NCBI GenBank assembly: GCA_016719395.1 | Contig: JADJZF010000009.1 | Location: 62,001 to 126,000 of the forward strand | Length of the DNA stretch: 64,000 nucleotides | Direction: 5' to 3' | Source: Candidatus Amarobacter glycogenicus | GTDB lineage: Bacteria > Chloroflexota > Dehalococcoidia > Tepidiformales > Tepidiformaceae | In this document: positions 9,423 through 16,970 of the stretch, in pieces | Layout of the letters: the number at the start of each line of letters is the position of its first letter | How positions within the stretch are numbered: the first letter of the stretch is position 1 | Translations under genes and position numbers: made by a program | The notes under the pieces: generated by a model | Seen by the model: only the letters and a program-made list of their open reading frames with translations | The model's database searches: none | What the model was told of the DNA's origin: nothing

Positions 9423-10943
9423 ATGCCTACATACCTGACGCCAGGCGTGTATATCGAAGAAGTCGACAGAGGTACCAAGCCCATCGAGGGCGTGGGTACC
9501 GCCGTTGCCGCCTTCCTCGGTGTCGCCGAGAAAGGGCCTGTTGGAAAGGCCACAATGATCGCGAACTGGACACAGTTCACGAACGTATTCGGGGGTTTCA
9601 TCCCCGGCGCGTACCTCGCCCACGCCGTCTACGGCTACTTTAACAACGGCGGGACTCTCGCCTACGTCGTCCGCATCGGCGGAGAATCCAGCGACGGCCC
9701 GTCGCAACCGGTCGCCGAAATCACGGCGAAAGGCGGGGCAGCGACGATCAAGGCGCTTCCCAAGCCCGGCGTTTCAGCTGAAGGCCTCAGCGTCCAGGTC
9801 GCCGCAGGTGATGATGACAGCTTCACCATCACCGTGAAGGGCGGCGGGGCCGAGGAGAAGTTCGAAGGACTGACCCTCGGGCGGGGCGCGAAGAACGCCT
9901 TCGATGTCGTCAACAAGCAGTCGACGCTCGTCCAACTGGAAGAGCTTAAGGTTGCCGGGCTCAGTGCCGCCGAGCGCGCTCCGGCGCCTGGCACCTATCC
10001 GCTCGCCCTTCCCTCGGCCACGACCACCGCACTGGTCCCGGTGACGCCATCCGATTATGAAGGCGACGTCACCGAGCGCGCCGGACTCGGCGGCCTTGAA
10101 GCCGTTGACGAGATCACGATGGTCCTCGCCCCCGATGCGATGGCGGCCTACAAGGCCGGCGTCCTCGATATGGACGGACTGAAGGCCGTCCAGCTGGCCA
10201 TCATCGCCCACTGCGAACGCATGGGTGACCGGGTCGCCATCCTGGACACGCCCCCGGACCTGAACGCCCAGCAGGCCCAGGACTGGCGCATGAACGTCGC
10301 GGGCTACGATTCCAAGTATGCCTCGCTCTACTACCCGTGGATCAACGTGGCGGACCCGACGCCGAACGCTCCGGCGACGACTATCAGCATCCCGCCCGCC
10401 GGCCACATCGCCGGGGTTTGGGCGCGCAGCGACAACGAGCGCGGCGTCCACAAGGCGCCGGCCAACGAGGTCATCCGCGGGGTGATCTCCCTGCCGATCA
10501 ACCTGACGAACTCCGAGCAGAGCGTCCTCAACCCGAACGGCGTGAACTGCCTGCGGGTGTTCGCCGGGCGCGGCATCCGCATCTGGGGTGCACGCACACT
10601 CAGCAGCGACCCGTCGTGGCGTTACCTCAACGTCCGCCGCCTGTTCAACTACGTCGAGAAGTCGATTGAGCGCGGGACCCAGTGGGCAGTGTTCGAACCG
10701 AACGACATGGACCTCTGGGCGAAGATGCGGCGCGACATCGGCGCCTTCTTGAAGACCGTCTGGCGGCAGGGGGCGCTCTTCGGAGCATCACCGGACCAGG
10801 CCTACTTCGTGAAGTGCGACGCCGAGAACAACCCGCAGGAGACCCGGGACCTCGGGCAGCTGATCATCGATATCGGCATCGCACCCGTGAAGCCCGCTGA
10901 GTTCGTCATCTTCCGCATCGGCCAGTACGCGCCGGAGCAGTAG
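9423..10943 (+). CDS. Contractile sheath protein (phage tail sheath family)
   Basis: 506 aa, with GGGAG ahead of the ATG. The N-terminus TYLTPGVYIEEVDRGTKPIEG and the segment VGTAVAAFLGVAEKGP are classic for tail-sheath proteins. The C-terminal half has GINCLR-like NGVNCLRVFAGRGIRIWGAR, WRYLNVRRLFNYVEKSI and a last segment ending FRIGQYAPEQ, which form the conserved sheath core. The middle (~75-215) is the variable surface insertion. Sheath subunits polymerise around the inner tube and contract to drive it. Only one sheath gene is seen, whereas Afp and PVC have three paralogues. Confidence 0.96.
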   Translation: MPTYLTPGVYIEEVDRGTKPIEGVGTAVAAFLGVAEKGPVGKATMIANWTQFTNVFGGFIPGAYLAHAVYGYFNNGGTLAYVVRIGGESSDGPSQPVAEITAKGGAATIKALPKPGVSAEGLSVQVAAGDDDSFTITVKGGGAEEKFEGLTLGRGAKNAFDVVNKQSTLVQLEELKVAGLSAAERAPAPGTYPLALPSATTTALVPVTPSDYEGDVTERAGLGGLEAVDEITMVLAPDAMAAYKAGVLDMDGLKAVQLAIIAHCERMGDRVAILDTPPDLNAQQAQDWRMNVAGYDSKYASLYYPWINVADPTPNAPATTISIPPAGHIAGVWARSDNERGVHKAPANEVIRGVISLPINLTNSEQSVLNPNGVNCLRVFAGRGIRIWGARTLSSDPSWRYLNVRRLFNYVEKSIERGTQWAVFEPNDMDLWAKMRRDIGAFLKTVWRQGALFGASPDQAYFVKCDAENNPQETRDLGQLIIDIGIAPVKPAEFVIFRIGQYAPEQ

Positions 10944-10984
10944 TCGGCCACGACGGCACCAGAACGCCAACGAAGGAGTAACGC

Positions 10985-11440
10985 ATGGCAGCAATGGACG
11001 CGCTCACCGGCGACCCGCTGGTCGGCTTTAATTTTGAACTCGATGTCGCAGGCAAGGCGAAGGGGTACTTCACCGAGGTCTCCGGCATCAGTTCCGAAAA
11101 CGAAGTGACGGAGCACAAGATCGTCGGCAAGGGCGACAAGGAAGCCGTCCGCAAGATCCCCGGCCGCTTGAAGTGGGGCGACATCACGTTCAAGCGCGGG
11201 ATCACCGCGAACATGGATTTCTGGAAGTGGCGCAAGGAAGTCGAGACCGGCAAAGTGTCCGGCGCCCGCTCCAACTGCACCATCACGATGTACGACCAGG
11301 CCGGTTCTCCGGTCGCCAAGTGGAACCTCGAAGCGGCCTGGCCATCGAAGATCACGGGGCCCTCGCTTTCGACCGAGAGCAGCGCCGTCGGCGTCGAAGA
11401 GCTCACGGTCGTTTGCGAAGGCTTCGAACGGGAGATGTGA
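10985..11440 (+). CDS. Inner tube protein 1 (T4 gp19-like)
   Basis: 151 aa with a good ribosome binding site (AAGGAG, 10973-10978) just before the ATG. It has the gp19/Hcp-fold pattern of CIS tube proteins: DPLVGFNFELDV, a SGISSENEVTEHK strand, IPGRLKWGDITFKRG, then WNLEAAWPSKITGP and the terminal VEELTVVCEGFER. It is the main tube subunit filling the sheath. It follows the sheath by 41 bp, as in most eCIS loci, and is followed by a strong hairpin that may keep its expression above that of downstream genes. Confidence 0.95.
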   Translation: MAAMDALTGDPLVGFNFELDVAGKAKGYFTEVSGISSENEVTEHKIVGKGDKEAVRKIPGRLKWGDITFKRGITANMDFWKWRKEVETGKVSGARSNCTITMYDQAGSPVAKWNLEAAWPSKITGPSLSTESSAVGVEELTVVCEGFEREM

Positions 11441-11470
11441 CCCGCAGAGGGCACGAAGGACCAGACTGGC

Positions 11471-11495
11471 CGGGGCAGGGATACACCCTGCCCCG
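11471..11495 (+). terminator. Hairpin after tube 1, possible partial terminator or mRNA stabiliser
   Basis: Perfect 10-bp stem (CGGGGCAGGG at 11471-11480, CCCTGCCCCG at 11486-11495) around the 5-nt loop ATACA. Only GTT follows, not a T run, so full intrinsic termination is unlikely. Partial termination or 3'-end protection of the sheath-tube mRNA would adjust stoichiometry against later genes. Confidence 0.55.
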
Positions 11496-11511
11496 TTGCC
11501 GTGAATGAACT

Positions 11512-11880
11512 ATGGCACTTCAGACCGAATTCGATTTCGTATTGCCGCAAGGTTATGTGGACCGCGAGGGCAACCTCCACCGCGAGGGGACGATGCGGCT
11601 CGCCACCGCCATGGACGAGATCGCGCCCTTGCGAGACCCCCGGGTCAGGGAGAACCAGGCGTACCTGGTGATCATCCTGCTCTCCAGGGTGATCACGCGG
11701 CTGGGCTCGCTCCAACAGGTCTCGACTTACGAAGTGGAGAACATGTTCAGCGGCGACCTCGCCTACCTGCAGCGCCTGTACCGCCAGGTGAACGAGCAGG
11801 GGACGACGCTGGTACCCGTGACCTGTCCGGAGTGCTCGACGCCGATCGACGTGGACATCTCCCGCCTGGGGGGGTCGTAG
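11512..11880 (+). CDS. Small CIS protein, tail-assembly-chaperone-like
   Basis: 122 aa in the zero frame. It has a polar N-terminus (FDFVLPQGYVDREGNLHREG), a helical middle (LVIILLSRVITRLG) and a C-terminal CPEC pair in VTCPECSTPIDVD. Its position between the two tube genes corresponds to the tail assembly chaperone of contractile and long-tailed phages, and the VLPQGYVDREGxLHREG start is shared with eCIS and phage small assembly proteins. Its last codons are CTG GGG GGG TCG TAG. A seven-G run lies directly before the stop and could send a fraction of ribosomes into the DUF6760 frame. No enzymatic function is suggested. Confidence 0.7.
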   Translation: MALQTEFDFVLPQGYVDREGNLHREGTMRLATAMDEIAPLRDPRVRENQAYLVIILLSRVITRLGSLQQVSTYEVENMFSGDLAYLQRLYRQVNEQGTTLVPVTCPECSTPIDVDISRLGGS

Positions 11881-12041
11881 GCTACCCCCTCGAACGGATT
11901 CGGGAGGAGGTAGCCTACCTCGCGTATTACCTGCACTGGCAACACGAGGAGCTACTGAACATGGAACACGCTGACCGGCGAATGTGGGTCGGCCAGGTTG
12001 CCGATATTCATAGCAGGACCGCATCCGCGGCCGGAGCTTGA
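11832..12041 (+). CDS. DUF6760-like small CIS protein, possibly made only by frameshifting
   Basis: The recognisable part runs from GYPLERIREEVAYLAYYLHW through EELLNMEHADRRMWVGQVADI to the stop at 12041. It matches the short DUF6760 family found in eCIS loci. In this frame the only nearby start is GTG at 11832, inside the preceding gene and without a clear ribosome binding site. The conserved segment begins exactly at the slippery G run, so production as a C-terminal extension of the upstream protein is at least as likely as independent initiation. The stop lies 2 bp before the tube-2 ATG. Confidence 0.65.
   Translation: MLDADRRGHLPPGGVVGYPLERIREEVAYLAYYLHWQHEELLNMEHADRRMWVGQVADIHSRTASAAGA
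11868..11918 (+). promoter_or_regulatory. Candidate programmed -1 ribosomal frameshift site
   Basis: G GGG GGG at 11868-11874 is phased in the zero frame exactly as X XXY YYZ, three bases before the TAG at 11878. Two bases later a hairpin starts: GTAGGCTACC (11877-11886) pairs perfectly with GGTAGCCTAC (11909-11918). The stem extends inward past one C-A mismatch by CCTC/GAGG (11888-11891 with 11904-11907), leaving a 12-nt loop. A -1 slip would join the 121 zero-frame codons to the DUF6760 frame, giving a 176-aa product. The 2-nt spacer is shorter than in most known sites. Confidence 0.5.
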
Positions 12042-12043
12042 CG

Positions 12044-12478
12044 ATGCCCGACCCCAACGTCGCCTACCGGTTCGCCGTGGAAATCTCCGGCATCCAAGAG
12101 GCGCTCTTCACAGAGTGCAGCGGCTTCGAATCGAAGATCGATGTCGAGGAGTACAAAGAGGGCGGCGTCAATGATTATGTACACAAACTCCCCGGCCGGC
12201 AGAGCTTCGGCAACATCACGCTCAAGCGGGGGATGACCAACTCCCTCGAGCTTTGGGACTGGCTCAACCGCCTCACGAACACGACGACCAAGCGGGACGA
12301 GAAGAAGAACATCTCTGTGGTGCTTTACGACGGGAAGGGTGGCGAAGTGCTCCGCTGGAACCTCATTGGCGCGTACCCGGTGAAGTGGAATTCGCCGACG
12401 ATGCAGACCGACCAGTCGGCGATCATGGTCGAATCGCTGGAACTGACCTTCCAGGAGTTCACGCTGCAGAAGCGGTAG
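12044..12478 (+). CDS. Inner tube protein 2 (gp19 family, tube initiator paralogue)
   Basis: 144 aa from the ATG at 12044. A TTG two codons earlier overlaps the previous stop and is the alternative start. It is a gp19-like fold with FAVEISGIQEALFTECSGFES, HKLPGRQSFGNITLKRG, WDWLNRLTN and WNLIGAYPVKWNSP, ending VESLELTFQEF. It is a diverged paralogue of tube 1. eCIS particles carry such second tubes (Afp5/Pvc5-like) at the baseplate end of the tube. It is tightly packed with the following Pro-rich gene (4 bp). Confidence 0.92.
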   Translation: MPDPNVAYRFAVEISGIQEALFTECSGFESKIDVEEYKEGGVNDYVHKLPGRQSFGNITLKRGMTNSLELWDWLNRLTNTTTKRDEKKNISVVLYDGKGGEVLRWNLIGAYPVKWNSPTMQTDQSAIMVESLELTFQEFTLQKR

Positions 12479-12482
12479 CGCC

Positions 12483-15400
12483 ATGGCCGAAGAAGTGACG
12501 CAACCCGAAGAAACCGAAGGCCCCGATTTCGGGACCTTCCTCGGACGCCGCCTGCGAGGCTACCAGGCGGGCGTGCTCGGGATTGGCTCGCTCAACGAGG
12601 TGCCGCTTTCGGCGGATGGCCCCGGCAGGGCGATCATCGGCCGCTCGGCCGAGTTCTCGAGCTCGCTTCAGAGTCTGCTTTCCTACCGGACCGTGCAGGC
12701 CGAACCACCCGCCGCACCGGCGTCTGCGCTTCCTCCGGCGCCTGTCTTATCGCGAGAATCAGAATCCAGCGCCGAACCATCCGCACCGGCTCCGCAAGCC
12801 GCTCAACCTGCGGGCCCGCCGGCGTTCGGTTCGCCTGAATGGTTCAGAGCAATGGAAGCGCGGCGGCAAACGATCGCCCGGCGGCAAGAGTCCGAAGCGA
12901 TCACAACAGGCCCAACAGCTGCGCAGATCGAAGCCGCCCTGGGGATCGATCGGACAGGGCCGGCGACGACACCGGGCGCAGGCAGCGCGGTGCGCAGGCG
13001 TTCAGTCGTACAGGAAATGTCCGGGAACGTGGAGATTTCGCCCGAGACGATCACGGCCTCCCGCCGGGCCGAGCAGCGCCCGCCAGGAGTCCCGCCGGAA
13101 CCCCCGGCGGCCGCCACGGAGGCCGTCGCCCCCGGCCAACCGCCTGCACCGACACCGCCGCGTGAACCGGCACCGGCAGCTTCCACAGTACCGCCCGCTT
13201 CAAATCCGGCGATTGCACAATCCCGCCCCCCAACGCCGAACGACGAACCCGCTCCGACAGCGAGCGAACCGGCCAGGGTCGCGGCGCCCATCGTTCAGCG
13301 CCGAACTCGGCAGGCGCCAGAGCCGCCACTCGAAACACCCGCTCCGGCAGTCTCGGCGGCGCGGCCCGCGGGACCATCCGCCACGGGTTCCGTTGCCGGC
13401 ACACCGAGTCCGGCACCGAGCCCCCTCGGCGAACCTGATGTCGCCCGTGCCCAGGCGGCGGCGCCGCCAGCCGTGGACTCGCCAGCGCCGATACGGCGGG
13501 TCGTGGCGGCCCCGGAACGGCATGGACCTGCCGCATCCCAGGCGACGCGCCCCGAGGCCCGCCGGGTGATCGCCACCGACGCCGCCCCCCGCGCGGCCGG
13601 TACACCTTCGACAACGGACCCGACCGAACCTGGTGCATCGCCCCCGGACCATCCAACGCCCCCGGACGACGAACCTCCTGGTGGCAGCGGGCAGGGCGCG
13701 ATGCGGCCGCCGCCAGCATCCCCACCGCCCGGAGTGTTCGAGGCAGCCCGTTCCACGAACACTCCGGGAGCTTCGGGCGACGCGCCGGTCTCGCGAGTCG
13801 GCGAGGCTGCCCCGCCATCGTCCCCGGAACCGGGACCCGCAACCAGCCCCGCCGCTATCGCGGACCCGTCGCGTTCGAGGAGCGCCAGCTCTCCCGGCCC
13901 ACGACCGCCGGTCGACGAGGGACGCGGAGTTGAACCCCTCGCCCAGAGGCTTTCCGCTGAGCCCCCGCCCACGACGACCGGAATGCCGGTTGACCTGCCG
14001 CTGGCGGACACAGGCAGCGCCCAACCCGCAGACAGCGACGCCGCGGCCTCCCTCGAACCGAGCGCCGGAGCGGTGCGGCCCGTCGCCGGAGAGCCCCTGA
14101 ATGCGGCACAGGCGCGCCGCCCCGAGGCGCTGGCTTCGGCAGCCTCGACGGCAGGAGAGCTACAGCGACTCGCCGGCGAGGAAACGCGGGAGGTTCAAGA
14201 CATGACGGCCGCCACGCCGGCGATGCCGGACGCGTCCGTTACCCCTGAGCAACCCGTACGACGCCTCGCCGTGGCCGCCGAGCCCGCGCCGGGCGCCGCA
14301 CCGGAAGCAGTGCTCCTGCCACCCGCGGAGGCACCGCTGGCGCGCGAAACCGTTTCCGGAGTGGTCGCAGCACCCGCTCAGGCTCCGCCGCCTGCTACGA
14401 CCGCGGAGGGTCTCGCCCCGGGCGGTCCCAGCGAGGCTCGGCAGTCGGCGGGCCCTGGACCCGTCGCCGCTCCGGCGGGCGCCGCCGAACCTGCGCCCGG
14501 GCGAGCGACAGGGTCTCCTGTGCAGCGGCGCGCGGCGGAGTCACCGCCACCGGTAGCGGCGGCGCAGGCGGCCATCTCCGCCCCGGGAGAGACCCCGGGG
14601 GCGCCGCCGCCACCCGCAGAAGCGTTCACCTGGCAGGCCGGTGAGCCAACTCGAGCGGGCGCAGTGGCTGGAGAGCCGCGGGAGTCGGTGACAGTGCCGT
14701 CCGCGCCGGGGACTGAGGCGACAGCGCCGACCCCGGTTTCCGGCGACGCCTCGCTCCCACCGGTTGATGCGCCGCTCCATCGCCGCGTCGCGCTCCCGGC
14801 GAACCCCCCGGCGCCCGGCGGGTCCCGAACCGCTGGCCCCGCAGGTGGACGTGCTCGGGAGGGAGCCGGAACCGGCAGGGTCGCCCGCCGATCCGGCACG
14901 AGCGACCACCTCCAGCATGCCCGCGAGCAACCCTGTGAACGCGGCGTCCAACCAGTCCTCCGGGACGCCGGCAGCGCATCCACCGGGACATGCCGGAGCG
15001 GTCACGGGGCCTGCTGCGAGCGAGGCTTCGCCGGCCGACGTGCTCCGGGTTGTCCCGCCGCAGCAAGCATCGACCGGCGCACCAGCCGCACCAGGATCGA
15101 CCCCAGCGACGCCGGCGACCGGGATGGCCGAATTGCCTGGGAAAAGGCGGCGGCGAGGCTCCCTCTACCGCGTCCACAGAAGCCATTGGTGCGCCGATGA
15201 CACCGGCTGGGCCAGCTCCACTGCTTGTCGCGCACCGAGTCGAGGCCGTCCCGCCGCCAGCTCCCGCCGAAAACGAAGACGTCGTGCCAGCCGCGCTTCC
15301 AGCGGATGATCCCACCGGAGCACCCGAGGCCGACCGAGCAACGGGAGCCGTTGGCCCTCGCCCGGATCGCCCGGCCGCTCTCTCCGGAGAAGGACCGGCC

Positions 15401-16271
15401 GTGACTCAACTTGCACCAGCAGCTGAACACCATGTTGCTTCGATCGCGGGCAACGTCGGGCCTTCCGCCTCGGCGCAGCGCGTCATCGCCGAGGCATCCG
15501 CACCAGCTCCCGTCACCGCGGTGACAACTGCCGCTGCGATCCTCACGAGCAGCCCGGAGCCGGTGCCAGAAGGCCTCCCGCCGGCCGCCAGGACTTCGGA
15601 GACAAGGCACGAACTCCGGCAAGCGGACGTGGCGGTGCCAGCGGCCGCTGGCCTTCCCGAAACCGCCGGGCCAGCCCTTGCGGGCGCCACCGGTTCCACC
15701 GCCTACCATGCGGATGGAAAACGCCACGGGAAGCGGTACTTCGGGCGCGGCGCCTTCACCTCGGACCGATACCGGGCCTGCAGCCATCGTTCGCCGCTCG
15801 GCCGTCGCGGAGCCACCGGAGACCGGCCTGGCCGGGTTCGAAATGCCGGCTCCGCCCGCCACGCCTCCCGCGCGGGGGACCTCGGGAACACCCGAGCCGG
15901 TCGCGCGCGAACTGTCGCCGCTCCGCGCCGGCCGGGCGGCCCCCATACGCCAATCCGACCATCCTTCCGCAGCCGGCGCGACAGAGCCTCCATCGCCACC
16001 GCCGGTGGCTGCCTCTTCGCCGATCCAGCGGGTAGTCACCGCGGTCCCTCCACCAGTTGCGCTGGCCGCCCCGGCCCCGCTCGCTCCTCCTCCGATCCAT
16101 CGGGAAGTGTCGACGGGCTCGGCGGAGGCGACCGGTGTCATCACCGGACTCGAACCGGCGACCGAGGCGGAAAAACCGCTGGACTTCGGCGAGGTGGCGG
16201 AGAAGGTGTGGCCGCATCTTCGACGGCGGCTCCGCCTTGAGCGCGAACGGGAGCGCGGGCTGCCCGGGTAA
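12483..16271 (+). CDS. Very long Pro/Ala-rich CIS protein with three apparent frameshifts
   Basis: The N-terminal ~65 residues are ordered-looking (FGTFLGRRLRGYQAGVLGIG, then SAEFSSSLQSLLSYRTV). A disordered Pro/Ala/Glu-rich linker fills the rest, and a basic helix closes it (EVAEKVWPHLRRRLRLERERERG), a C-terminus seen in eCIS proteins. The reading frame moves three times in the same direction: near the CCCCCC run at ~14805, near GGGAAAAGG at ~15148, and near ~15708. It returns to the original frame for the last ~190 codons. Each step equals one extra base. With these repaired the product is ~1261 aa. Translation past 15200 without repair would stop early. A short motif of the type P-I-Q-R-x-V recurs about ten times. 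Placement between tube 2 and the LysM adaptor and the length make a tape-measure role possible, but this is unproven. Confidence 0.6.
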
Positions 16272-16287
16272 CCCGGGCGACTGATTC

Positions 16288-16296
16288 TGGTATAAG
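16288..16296 (+). promoter_or_regulatory. Possible extended -10 promoter before the LysM adaptor gene
   Basis: TGGTATAAG (TGn plus TATAAG) lies 12 bp before the ATG at 16309 and is followed by the small palindrome GGTGTGACACC. No good -35 is visible. A 6-bp hairpin, GCCCGG GTAAC CCGGGC (16262-16278), sits over the stop of the preceding gene. Confidence 0.3.
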
Positions 16297-16308
16297 GTGT
16301 GACACCCC

Positions 16309-16965
16309 ATGGCACTCGTGAAAGCGACCATCCGCAACCTCGACACGCAGAAGCGCGTCACCTGCATGTTCAACCCGACCGACTACACCTTCTCAAAGTC
16401 GGTCTCCTGGTCGCAGTCCTCGGACCGTGGGGCGAATGTGCCGCAGCTGGAATTCACCGGCGGTGAGCCAGCCGCCCTCACGCTCAAGTTGTTCTTCGAT
16501 ACGACTGATAGCGGTGAAGATGTCCGGACCAAGTACACGAACGACCTTTGGGACCTGGCGATGGTGAACACGGCCAAGATCGACCCGAAGACGAACAAGG
16601 GCCGTCCACCGACCTGCACGTTCGAGTGGGGCAACGCATGGTCGTTCGAGGCGGTCGTGACCTCCATAGACACGGCGTTCACGATGTTCCTCGGCGATGG
16701 CACTCCCGTCCGCGCAACGGTGAACCTGAGCCTGAAACAGGCGAAGGACCCCGGGCGTTTTCCGGCCCAGAACCCCACGTCCGGTGGCGCGGCGGGCCAC
16801 AAGCGGCACGTGGTGTTGCAGAGGGAAACGCTCGACTCGATCGCGGCAAGGGAGTATGGGGAGGCCCGCCACTGGCGCCACATCGCCGAAGCCAACGGTA
16901 TCGAAGACCCTATGCGCCTCCGCCCGGGCACCGTGCTTGCACTGCCGCCGCTGGCCGGGGGCTAA
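16309..16965 (+). CDS. CIS tube/baseplate adaptor with LysM domain (Afp7/Pvc7-like)
   Basis: 218 aa. Residues ~1-155 match the CIS tube adaptor family (FNPTDYTFSKSVSWSQSS, then GGEPAALTLKLFFDT, then FEAVVTSIDTAFTMF). Residues ~164-215 are a LysM fold (HVVLQRETLDSIAAREYG, then WRHIAEANGI, then PGTVLALPPL). In contractile particles this protein joins the inner tube to the spike, and its LysM domain acts as a structural module rather than a wall binder. It is followed 5 bp later by the spike gene. Confidence 0.93.
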   Translation: MALVKATIRNLDTQKRVTCMFNPTDYTFSKSVSWSQSSDRGANVPQLEFTGGEPAALTLKLFFDTTDSGEDVRTKYTNDLWDLAMVNTAKIDPKTNKGRPPTCTFEWGNAWSFEAVVTSIDTAFTMFLGDGTPVRATVNLSLKQAKDPGRFPAQNPTSGGAAGHKRHVVLQRETLDSIAAREYGEARHWRHIAEANGIEDPMRLRPGTVLALPPLAGG

Positions 16966-16970
16966 GGCGG

